Of a stretch of DNA of 64,000 bases, positions 43,193 to 51,269 are shown in pieces. A program made the position numbers and the translations under genes. Origin of the DNA: Paenibacillus sp. EZ-K15. Its GTDB lineage: Bacteria; Bacillota; Bacilli; Paenibacillales; Paenibacillaceae. Positions within the stretch are counted from its first letter, which is position 1. Every line of letters begins with the position of its first letter. The stretch spans positions 1-64,000 of the forward strand of contig NZ_PDHM01000005.1 in the NCBI RefSeq assembly GCF_002573715.1, written 5' to 3'. The notes under the pieces are model-generated. The model did no database searches, was not told the DNA's origin, and was given only the letters and a program-made list of their open reading frames with translations.

Positions 43193-46153
43193 TTACGCCC
43201 AGTCGCGCCGCAGCGTGAAGAGATCCTTCAGCTCATCGGTGGACAGCTCGGTAATCCAGCCCTCGCTGCTTGCGATGACCTGATCGCTCAGCTGCTGCTT
43301 GCTCTCCAGCATCTCATCGATCCGCTCTTCGAGCGTCCCCATGGAGATGAACTTGTACACCTGGACATCCTTGGTCTGTCCCATCCGATAAGCGCGGTCG
43401 GTTGCCTGATTCTCCACCGCGGGGTTCCACCAGCGGTCGAAGTGGAACACATGATTCGCCGCGGTCAGATTCAGACCAACGCCGCCGGCCTTGATCGAGA
43501 GGATCATGACATTCGGCTGCTCTTCGGGCGGCAGCGTCTGGGATTGGAATTGTTCGATCATGCGGTCGCGCGTCCGCTTGGGCGTGCTGCCGTTCAAGTA
43601 TAGCACGGGCTCCCCAAGCTCTTGATGCAGCACCTGTCGCATCATCTCACCCATGCCGATATACTGGGTGAAGATCAGGCAGCGCTCGCCCTCTTCCCGC
43701 AGCTCTTTCACCATGGACAGCAGCCGCTCCAGCTTGGCTGAACGGTTGACGACAGCTTCGGTGTCGAGCAAGCCGCCGCCTCCCGGCAATTCCGGAAGCG
43801 GCTCCTTCGTAAGCAGAGCCGGATGATCGCAGAGCTGCTTGAACTGTGTAAGAGCTGCCAGGATGGCCCCTTTGCGCTCGATGCCCTCGAGCTTTTGCAT
43901 GCGTTCCAGCAGGCTGTTCACGGTCTGATCGTAAAGCGCACCTTGCTCAGCTGTGAGATGGATATAGGTCTTCATCTCGTTTTTGTCCGGCAGGTCGAGC
44001 TGAATTGCAGGATCCTTCTTCTTGCGCCGGAGCATGAAGGGCTTGATCAGCTTCTGCAGATCAGCCGTGCGCTGTTCGCTCCTGTCTTTCTCGATGGCTT
44101 GGATGAACCGGAGATTGAACGCGCGCAGGCTTCCAAGATATCCTGGATTGATGAAGTCATAGATGGACCACAGTTCGGACAGCCGGTTCTCAATCGGTGT
44201 GCCGGTTAAGGCAACGCGATGCCTTGCCGGGAAACTTCGCACGGCGGCGGATTGCTTGGTGTCGGCATTTTTGATATTTTGGGCCTCGTCGATGCCGATC
44301 GCTTCCCACTTCATGTCTCTTAACATTTCTTGATCGAGCGTGGCCGTCGCATAGGAAGTAAGGATAATATCGGCTTGGTAAGCCTCTTTATAGAAATCCT
44401 CGCTGCTGCTTCGTTTGCCGCCGTAGTGAAGCATGACCTGAAGCGACGGGGCAAACCGTTCAAGCTCCTTCTGCCAATTGCCCAGCACCGAGGTGGGACA
44501 GATCAGCAGGGAAGGGAGGCGCCGCTCTTCCCGCTGCATCGCCGTCTCCTTCACGTGCAGCAGGTAGGCGATAAACTGCACGGTTTTGCCAAGACCCATG
44601 TCATCGGCAAGGCATGCCCCAAGCCCGTAACGCCGCAAAAAGGCAAGCCAGGCAAAGCCGTCATGCTGATAAGTCCGCAGCTCGGCCTTCAGCCCAGCCG
44701 GGACAGGAAGGTTCGGCCATTCGCTTTGTCGGCCAAGCTGGCCGATAAGCTTCACGAGGTGCTCGTTCAGCTCCACCTCAAGCTTGATCCGTTCCGGGTC
44801 CCGCGCTTCCTCAGCATCCTGCTGAGTCTGCTCCGACTCATCGTTGTTCCCGAGCAGATGCAGGTGCAGAATATCCTGGAACGATAGGCCTTCCTCACGA
44901 TCTACGCCCGCCATCATCTGGCGGATTTGGGCGACCAGAGCGGGATCCAACGGAATCCACTGGCCCCGGAACCGTACCAGCCGTTCGTTCCGGGCAACAA
45001 GCTCCGCGAATTCCGCCTCGGAAAGAGTAGCTTCGCCGATGGCGATCCGCCAATCGAAATTGACCAGCGCATCCAGACCGAACAGGGAACCGCCGCTGCT
45101 TCGCTCGGCGTTCTCGCCCTCGCCCGAGCGTACCTTCGCCCGCAGTTTGGGTTTCTTCTTGCTGGCGGCTTCCCACCAAGCGGGCAGCAGGACCAGCCAA
45201 CCTGACTGGAGCAGCCGCTGGCTGTCAACGGTCAGGAACTGCCATGCAGCCTCGTCGGATAGAGGCGTACCGAGCGCATCTTCAGTTGGAGCGTGAAGCA
45301 CCCTTGCCGGCAGTGCTGCCTGCAAGCCTTGGAGCCACCCGGGGGACCGCTCCTTGATATGGGGTGTCCATGTCTCCGGCCATGATCCGTATGCCTGCCC
45401 GTCTTCAGCCAGACGAACGGCTGCAAGCGATCCAGCGTCTTGCTTGTCTTGCAATACAAGCCGAAGGCGCCATGCGGCTTCTTCTTCGTCAGGCTCCAAC
45501 AATTGCAGCAGCGGTCGGAATGGAGCGGTATCCGGCCGCCATCCGATGGCGATCAGCCATGACTTGTCGTCCATGCCTTCGGCTGCCGTGCGGTTCGGCG
45601 AGAAGAGAAGAGGGTATTCTCTGCGCAGGTCAGCCGCCGCCTCTTCGCTGCCGTAACACTGATCTTGAACGGCGGCAGAGAACGCCGCCCGTAAGCCCTC
45701 ATTCCATATCTCGTCTGCATTCAGCAGGGAAAGACGGGACAACTCTTCCGCTGTGAATGCCTCCGGATCCCAAATCCATTGCAGCTTGCCCGATTTGAAG
45801 GCACTCAAGCTGGGTGCGTATTGCTTGTCCTGAATGCAAGCTGCCAGCGAAGGAGCAATTTCAATGAAGGGAAGACAATCCTCGTCCCATACCCATTCAA
45901 TATGCTCGAGCAGTCGTCCATCCGCAAAAAACGGTATGACCTGCTCGGAAGGCAGGATGATCACTTCCATATCCTGGACGGATTGAACGGTAAGCTCTGT
46001 TCCGTAGAAGGAAGCTTCGTGCCACGCGAATAAACGGTGCTTCAGGTATTGTCCGGACACGTAACCCCGCATGACGGTAGAGCCGTATATGACGGCATCT
46101 CCGTATTCGCTTAATGCCATGTGGACCGTGATGGTTTCTGTGTGTCTGCTCAT
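43193..46153 (-). CDS. SNF2-family helicase
   Basis: A 986-residue SWI2/SNF2 ATPase. The C-terminal half has the helicase core: DDMGLGKT (motif I), IDEAQNIKN (motif II), TGTPIENRLSELW (motif III), and QATDRAYRMGQTKDVQVYKF (motif VI). The N-terminal half is the bacterial-type domain of unknown fold. Its ATG overlaps the SWIM-gene stop (ATGA), so they form one unit. Such pairs are widespread; a role in nucleic-acid remodelling is expected, the partner process unknown. Confidence 0.93.
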   Translation of the reverse strand: MSRHTETITVHMALSEYGDAVIYGSTVMRGYVSGQYLKHRLFAWHEASFYGTELTVQSVQDMEVIILPSEQVIPFFADGRLLEHIEWVWDEDCLPFIEIAPSLAACIQDKQYAPSLSAFKSGKLQWIWDPEAFTAEELSRLSLLNADEIWNEGLRAAFSAAVQDQCYGSEEAAADLRREYPLLFSPNRTAAEGMDDKSWLIAIGWRPDTAPFRPLLQLLEPDEEEAAWRLRLVLQDKQDAGSLAAVRLAEDGQAYGSWPETWTPHIKERSPGWLQGLQAALPARVLHAPTEDALGTPLSDEAAWQFLTVDSQRLLQSGWLVLLPAWWEAASKKKPKLRAKVRSGEGENAERSSGGSLFGLDALVNFDWRIAIGEATLSEAEFAELVARNERLVRFRGQWIPLDPALVAQIRQMMAGVDREEGLSFQDILHLHLLGNNDESEQTQQDAEEARDPERIKLEVELNEHLVKLIGQLGRQSEWPNLPVPAGLKAELRTYQHDGFAWLAFLRRYGLGACLADDMGLGKTVQFIAYLLHVKETAMQREERRLPSLLICPTSVLGNWQKELERFAPSLQVMLHYGGKRSSSEDFYKEAYQADIILTSYATATLDQEMLRDMKWEAIGIDEAQNIKNADTKQSAAVRSFPARHRVALTGTPIENRLSELWSIYDFINPGYLGSLRAFNLRFIQAIEKDRSEQRTADLQKLIKPFMLRRKKKDPAIQLDLPDKNEMKTYIHLTAEQGALYDQTVNSLLERMQKLEGIERKGAILAALTQFKQLCDHPALLTKEPLPELPGGGGLLDTEAVVNRSAKLERLLSMVKELREEGERCLIFTQYIGMGEMMRQVLHQELGEPVLYLNGSTPKRTRDRMIEQFQSQTLPPEEQPNVMILSIKAGGVGLNLTAANHVFHFDRWWNPAVENQATDRAYRMGQTKDVQVYKFISMGTLEERIDEMLESKQQLSDQVIASSEGWITELSTDELKDLFTLRRDWA

Positions 46154-47796
46154 GATATCAGCTTTCCTCTCCGCAGCTCTTCCTGGAATGCGCGAAGCCG
46201 GCTGTTTCGTACGGACAACGAGATAATGAACAGATCCCAGCGCTCCTGCTGCTTGAGCTTTTTATATAGCTTGGCCAACCGTTTGAGCAGCTTGACTGCT
46301 GCTTTATAGCCGGCTCGGTTCTTATGAAGGATGTACCGCTCGACGGCCTGATGGTAAAAAGGCAGCAGCAGCTCGGGCGCATTCTTCTCAATCGGCGCGA
46401 GCTCGCTGACCCGGAGCTCCAGCGGCTCCCGGCCTGTGCTTAATTGGTAGTCGATCCATTCCCGCCATCTGCCGTGCGTGATCAAGGCATTCTGATAGAT
46501 GTCCTTCGCATAAGGAAGCATGTCGGCAAGACTGCTCCACATCTGTTCAGCCTCCTCGGGCAGGTGCTCTATGACGGCATCCCAATAGAACTGATAGCTG
46601 CTGAGATGCTCGTTGCGGTGACTGCCAAGCAGCGGGCCGATCTCTGGGAGCCAGTGAGCTAAGCGTTCCCATTGTTGCCCGGAATGCAGCATGTCGAAGA
46701 AGCCCAGGACGAAAGCCGGAGACAGACTGCTCACCTTGTCTGCTTCCCTGATCAGGCTCCAAGACGTTTCGTCTTGTCCGAGGTAGAAGGACATTAAGCC
46801 CTGCGCCATATACCACGAGGCACGCGAGAGGGTGCTGCCGAATTCGGCTTCGGCTGCCTGTAACTGCTCTAACTCCGCCTGGATTAAGCTGTTGTCCTTT
46901 TTGGCAAACGGATAGATCCAGTACATCCAGAGCTGCATATAGACCTGGGCGTAAAATTTGCGGTTCCGCGGCTCGCTCAGCATGATTCGCCGGACATGCG
47001 AAATGGTCTCGGTCAGTCGCTGCTTGAATGCCTCTCCATGTTCGCTGCTCTCAAGCCCTTCATGGAAGATGCGCTCGATTCTGGCCAGGATATGATCCGC
47101 TGCTACCTGCGTATGATAGCCGATGTAGGATCCGGAGGAATTCCAGGCACTAGCGGGCTGCTTGACCAGCTTCTCGAGAATAAAGAGATGAGCATGAAGC
47201 TCGTACAATGATCCCATTTCCGGCGGCATCGGCGGTTTGATGTGATGGAGGGAGGCCAGTGCATTTTTGGCGTAAAACGAGTTCTGCGTATTAGCTCCCA
47301 GCGAAGCCGTGCAAACTTCGAACAGCTCATGCCATGCGGAGATCGGCAGCTCGGGCAAATGGTCCGCCTTGACTCTCCATTTTGATGCTCCGGCAGACGG
47401 CCGTTCTTGCGCTGGGCTGAAGTCGGACTCCTTTCGGTCATACGTAGAGGTGGGAGCATACGTGGTGGAATGGGCATTAACTAGGGCGTGAATGGAACGA
47501 CCCTGAAGCTGGGCATAGTCAAGCAGAACAGCCACCATATGCTTGCAGCCTTCATTAACGGGACAACTGCATGTGCTGTCACTCAGCGAATGAAGATGGA
47601 GCTGGATACGGTAAGTTTCCGTTCCATCAACGGCAGCCTCAATTATCCCGGCAGCCTCTGTCAACTCGCTTGTGTGAACACGACCTTGCTTGTAATATTG
47701 AAACCCCCGTTTAATAGTCAAATCGCTGAAGTAACCGGCGGTTTGTTGAATGAGCGTCTGCCACTGTATATCATCTAACGTTTGGTTTGGGTTCAT
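46150..47796 (-). CDS. SWIM zinc-finger protein
   Basis: A 548-residue protein. The SWIM finger is near residues 74-90: CSCPVNEGCKHMVAVLLDYA, where Cys, Cys, Cys and His bind zinc. The rest is helical without other known motifs. It precedes and overlaps the SNF2 gene, the usual arrangement; the finger probably targets DNA or a protein for the helicase. AGGAGAG lies upstream of ATG 47796. Confidence 0.92.
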   Translation of the reverse strand: MNPNQTLDDIQWQTLIQQTAGYFSDLTIKRGFQYYKQGRVHTSELTEAAGIIEAAVDGTETYRIQLHLHSLSDSTCSCPVNEGCKHMVAVLLDYAQLQGRSIHALVNAHSTTYAPTSTYDRKESDFSPAQERPSAGASKWRVKADHLPELPISAWHELFEVCTASLGANTQNSFYAKNALASLHHIKPPMPPEMGSLYELHAHLFILEKLVKQPASAWNSSGSYIGYHTQVAADHILARIERIFHEGLESSEHGEAFKQRLTETISHVRRIMLSEPRNRKFYAQVYMQLWMYWIYPFAKKDNSLIQAELEQLQAAEAEFGSTLSRASWYMAQGLMSFYLGQDETSWSLIREADKVSSLSPAFVLGFFDMLHSGQQWERLAHWLPEIGPLLGSHRNEHLSSYQFYWDAVIEHLPEEAEQMWSSLADMLPYAKDIYQNALITHGRWREWIDYQLSTGREPLELRVSELAPIEKNAPELLLPFYHQAVERYILHKNRAGYKAAVKLLKRLAKLYKKLKQQERWDLFIISLSVRNSRLRAFQEELRRGKLIS

Positions 47797-47890
47797 TATT
47801 GGACTCTCCTAAGAGAAATAATTCTAAGTATCCATTTAATCTATCATATTCGCATAGATGAAGAAACAAGCCGGGGCAGCTTTGCATTGG

Positions 47891-47926
47891 AAAAGCCCGG
47901 CAACAGGCTGCTGAACGGGCTTTTTT
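47891..47926. terminator. terminator between the vgb and SWIM genes
   Basis: AAAAGCCCG pairs with CGGGCTTTT, with T-rich tracts on both strands. It lies just past the vgb stop on the minus strand. Confidence 0.75.
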
Positions 47927-47957
47927 ATGGGTGGAGCAATATGTTGGCATCCTAAGC

Positions 47958-48848
47958 CTAATATTGAATCGTAAACCGGCCGATCTGATCGCATTCCTCG
48001 GCGAACCAGACCTCGCCGCCGGAATCCACGGTAATGCCATGTGGTTCTGCGGAGGGGGTAGGGATCGGGTACTCGGTAATGTCCCCGTTACAGGTAATTC
48101 GTCCGATTTGATTGGCTCCCCATTCGGTAAACCATAGATCTTCGCAAACCCCCGCCGTGATGGCATGGGGTCTGGCATTCCCGGACGGGATCTTAAATTC
48201 GGTGAATTCCCCGGCCGTTGTGATCCGACCGATTTGATTGCCGTTGATTTGAACAAACCATAGGGCGCTATCGGCACCTGCCGTGATGCCGACCGGGCCG
48301 GATTGCTCTGTTGGAATGCGGAACTCGGTAATCTCTCCGTCCACCGTAATCCGTCCGATGCAGTTGTTCTGGTTTTCCGTAAACCACAACGCGCCGTCCG
48401 GACCGGCTGTAATATAGGAAGGGTACGCCCCTTCGCATGGTAAGTCATATTCCGCGATAACGCCTGCCGGCGTTATATTTCCGATTCGGTTGCCGGTTAG
48501 CTCGGTGAACCATATGCCTCCATCCGGACCTTCCGTCAGGCCGTAAGGAGACGAGTTGGCTTCAGGTATTTCGAATTCCGTAAATGTTCCTTCCACTGTC
48601 ATTCTTCCGATTTTATTCGCTTTGTACTCCGTGAACCAGAGGTCACCGGTATGGGTAGATAGGATGGACATGACCCCGGCATCCGGAGTCGGCACTTCGA
48701 ACGTGCGCATATCCCCATTCTTGGTGAGCCGTCCGATCCGGTTTCCTTTTTGTTCCGTGAACCATATGGTCCCATCTTGTCCTGTCGTAATACCATAAGG
48801 TCCCGACTCCCGATTAGCTGTCTTGTACTCCTGCGTTATGATCTGCAT
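47958..48848 (-). CDS. vgb: streptogramin B lyase (virginiamycin B lyase)
   Basis: A 296-residue seven-bladed beta-propeller; blade repeats read like WFTExxxNxIGRITxxGxxxEFxIP. Vgb opens the ring of streptogramin B antibiotics by an elimination reaction. Compared with the staphylococcal enzyme as I recall it, Tyr18, His228, Glu268, His270 and Glu284 all fall at the same numbers, which supports activity; residue 285 is Glu where I recall Lys. AGGGAGG precedes ATG 48848. It could also be an environmental paralogue with another substrate. A decayed vat-type gene lies just upstream. Confidence 0.85.
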   Translation of the reverse strand: MQIITQEYKTANRESGPYGITTGQDGTIWFTEQKGNRIGRLTKNGDMRTFEVPTPDAGVMSILSTHTGDLWFTEYKANKIGRMTVEGTFTEFEIPEANSSPYGLTEGPDGGIWFTELTGNRIGNITPAGVIAEYDLPCEGAYPSYITAGPDGALWFTENQNNCIGRITVDGEITEFRIPTEQSGPVGITAGADSALWFVQINGNQIGRITTAGEFTEFKIPSGNARPHAITAGVCEDLWFTEWGANQIGRITCNGDITEYPIPTPSAEPHGITVDSGGEVWFAEECDQIGRFTIQY

Positions 48849-48888
48849 GCAAACATGCCTCCCTGTATAGAAAGTTGTTAGGAATGCT

Positions 48889-49040
48889 TTAAGACGGATT
48901 CTTCATTTGTCTAAGCGTATCCAAGTCACCGCTCACGATCGCACCCATAAGTCAGTTGATTAACTCGATATCAGCGTCCCACCAACGGATCTCCACCAGC
49001 TCCTGATCATGCCAGGATCATAGCGTTTACGAATGCTGCA
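48889..49040 (-). pseudogene. remnant of a vat/CatB-type acetyltransferase (C-terminus)
   Basis: The minus strand encodes pieces of the C-terminus of a xenobiotic (streptogramin A / chloramphenicol) acetyltransferase: CSIRKRYDPGMI, then after a one-base frameshift DQELVEIRWWDADIELIN, an in-frame TGA, and [18 protein letters not shown] before TAA. The WWDxxIE segment and the SGDxxxL ending are typical of Vat/CatB proteins. The N-terminal two thirds are missing, cut at a hairpin at 49042-49079. It lies 40 bases upstream of vgb on the same strand. Confidence 0.75.
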
Positions 49041-49041
49041 T

Positions 49042-49079
49042 AAAAAGCCTCCCACTCCGAGATTTCGGAATAGGAGGCT
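49042..49079 (-). terminator. minus-strand terminator
   Basis: AGCCTCC and GGAGGCT, plus TCCGA/TCGGA inside, form a stem followed on the minus strand by TTTTTA. It lies at the broken end of the vat remnant, downstream of the 56-residue gene. Confidence 0.75.
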
Positions 49080-49319
49080 GAATACGGACAAAAGAAGATA
49101 CCGGCTTCATGAATAAAGAAGCTTCAAGCATCTACCCGTCACATATAAAAAAAGCCGCACGAATCCTATCCCGAAAAACCTCATATCGAAGTATTTTTCC
49201 AATGTTTGGGACAGGATTAGTAGATCATTGGCTTTTGGTTCACCCTTTCATTTCTGGTTGCCTAGACTTTACCACAGGAGATTCAGTAGTTTCAATCCTA
49301 AATGATCTGAAGTTTACCT

Positions 49320-49490
49320 TCACAACCGCCGGTTTCTTTTCTCATCGATGTAAAGCTCGACAGCTGTTATGGCGCGAATCAAAAATTTAATAAGCAGATA
49401 CAATGCATACAAACCAAGCAGCTTAAAAAGTCCGTTTATGATTAATATCAACATCGGCCATAAACTAAACATGGAACTCCCCATACTCAT
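49320..49490 (-). CDS. 56-residue membrane protein of unknown function
   Basis: A short gene preceded by GAAGGGAGGTG at the right distance from ATG 49490. Residues 8-48 form one long or two short hydrophobic helices (WPMLILIINGLFKLLGLYAL and YLLIKFLIRAITAV), followed by the charged tail ELYIDEKRNRRL. I do not recognise it. The topology fits a small regulatory, stress-related or toxin-like membrane peptide. The complementary plus-strand frame 49109-49390 has no ribosome binding site. Confidence 0.7.
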   Translation of the reverse strand: MSMGSSMFSLWPMLILIINGLFKLLGLYALYLLIKFLIRAITAVELYIDEKRNRRL

Positions 49491-49783
49491 GCAGCCCACC
49501 TCCCTTCAACATTTTCCGTACATGACCGTCCTGGCACGGGCATCATAATCGTTTCGAACAAATTGTTTCCCATAATATAACAATCATATCTGATTCTAAC
49601 ATATCAGAAGGATCGGGCTCATGATTTTTTGACATAGAATGGGGCGAATGCTTGGAGGCTCGGCGGGAAGGGGACGCCAGATAAAGTATTTTCATTATTT
49701 GTTGATATGGACTAACCAATCCCGGTCACGATGCGTTAAAGTTTATAAGGATTCATATTTTCAGCTAAGGAGATTTAAAGAAC

Positions 49784-50863
49784 ATGACAACCCAGAAATG
49801 GACAAAACTGGCGGCAAGCGGCGCTATAGCGGCCACAATGCTGTTAAGCTCGATGGTACAGGCTCAGGCTGAGGCTGGGCACAAGAAGGAATTGGGATTA
49901 AATGTTAATCATTATGTTGTCACGACGGACGTTAAACCTGTCATCGTGAATGGTACGGCGCTCGTCCCTTTGAACACGGTGAGGGAATATTTGAAGCCTA
50001 TGCACCTCCGCTGGAATAACAGGAACAAAACACTAACCGTCAACACAGGCACCGATCAAGTCACCCTAAAAATGGGGAGCAAGGAAGCCAAGGGAAAGGG
50101 GAAGATCTACACCTTGTCTGTTCCCGCTCAGCTAAAGGATGGGCGCGTCATGGTTCCCGCTCGATGGATGGCGGAGCTGTATGGTGCACAGGTAAGCTTG
50201 GATACGAAGGCCGGGATGGTCTACATCTATACACCGGAGGTTGACGTGTCGACGGCTGAGGAGAACCGGGATGTGAAGCTGTATCCGGTAAGCGCAACGA
50301 AATACGGCAGATATGAAGGTATGGTGGTCGAGGTCAAAGGCAGGAAACAGGTCTTTAAGGACTGGAACGGCGGAGATGGTATGCGCAAACCCGTCATTCA
50401 ATATCAGGATGTTACAGGCGATGGCAAGCCGGAAGTTGTGGTGTTCTATGTGAACGGGACCGGCACGGGTCTTTACATGGGGGAGATGCATGTAGTCGAC
50501 GCCGAGACTCTGAAGGAAATTCCTATCGAATCATTGGAACAGGCGGTATTGAGCCATGTGCAATCCAACATTGAGAAGTATGCAGACCACTTTGTGATCA
50601 AGCTTTTGATCGACGGGAAGGAGTATGTCGAAAGGATCGAGGATGATTCCAAGGATAAAAGCTACCTATATGATGAGGTTGGCTTCGGGGCCGTCGTCAG
50701 ACACAAACTAGCGGAAGGCGAGCTTGTTACGGAAGCTGCAGGAAGCATCAGCCCTGCCGGTTTCGCTGGCGATCTCCAAATAACATACCGATTTCAAGAA
50801 GAGTTGAACCGGTTGGTGGTGGATGGCATTGAATATCGTAGTCTGGAAGAATGGGGGAAGTAA
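49784..50863 (+). CDS. secreted protein with copper-amine-oxidase N-terminal domain
   Basis: A 359-residue protein with a signal peptide (LAASGAIAATMLLSSMVQAQA). Residues about 40-150 form the stalk-type domain (ALVPLNTVREYLKPMHLRWNNR; GRVMVPARWMAELYGAQV). The C-terminal part holds a VTGDGKPEVVVFYVNG repeat-like segment found in FG-GAP/VCBS-type proteins. No enzyme motif is seen. TAAGGAG precedes the ATG. The domain is common in Paenibacillus secreted and S-layer-linked proteins. Confidence 0.87.
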   Translation: MTTQKWTKLAASGAIAATMLLSSMVQAQAEAGHKKELGLNVNHYVVTTDVKPVIVNGTALVPLNTVREYLKPMHLRWNNRNKTLTVNTGTDQVTLKMGSKEAKGKGKIYTLSVPAQLKDGRVMVPARWMAELYGAQVSLDTKAGMVYIYTPEVDVSTAEENRDVKLYPVSATKYGRYEGMVVEVKGRKQVFKDWNGGDGMRKPVIQYQDVTGDGKPEVVVFYVNGTGTGLYMGEMHVVDAETLKEIPIESLEQAVLSHVQSNIEKYADHFVIKLLIDGKEYVERIEDDSKDKSYLYDEVGFGAVVRHKLAEGELVTEAAGSISPAGFAGDLQITYRFQEELNRLVVDGIEYRSLEEWGK

Positions 50864-50973
50864 CGGTTTATTGATGTGAAACTTTAGATCTACATATAAA
50901 CGCATATCTGATAAGACGTTATGAACATGGACCAGAAGCATAAATCTTGATAGAATGATGTGCTTCGCTTATC

Positions 50974-50999
50974 AAAAGGGTGCTACGGCGCCCTTTTTG
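50974..50999 (+). terminator. terminator of the secreted stalk-domain gene
   Basis: AAAGGGTGC pairs with GCGCCCTTT around TACG, followed by TTTTTGTG. Confidence 0.85.
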
Positions 51000-51077
51000 T
51001 GCTTTTTAATATCCAGCCCATCCCATTTATTCCCTCCATACTTCCAAAAAGGAACCAGAGAGAATGGCGCATATAGA

Positions 51078-51117
51078 ACCTATGAAAGAAGATTTCATCC
51101 TCTTTCATAGGTCTTTA
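51078..51117 (+). terminator. second hairpin upstream of the kinase gene
   Basis: ACCTATGAAAGA pairs perfectly with TCTTTCATAGGT, followed by CTTTATT. Confidence 0.7.
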
Positions 51118-51269
51118 TTACCATTTACTTGAGTCTTAAGATTCCTCTAAGATAGTTAATAAACCTGACACATTTTTGCTAGGGAAAGAGAGTTGTTTCG
51201 AAGTAAACGCATTCAATGTCAAGTAATATAACAAGTCCATACCATGGGGGCTTTGAACGAGGTGTTTTT

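Larger units (their letters stand above)
50864..51269. other. intergenic region with two terminators
   Basis: The stretch holds the terminators at 50974-50999 and 51078-51117 and the start region of the YesM-type kinase. Nothing else is supported. Confidence 0.6.

Noticed and set aside
47771..48448. 225-codon minus-strand frame overlapping vgb
   Set aside because: It is an out-of-frame shadow of the repeated propeller coding sequence.
49109..49390. 93-codon plus-strand frame
   Set aside because: No ribosome binding site, and it overlaps a better-supported small gene on the other strand.
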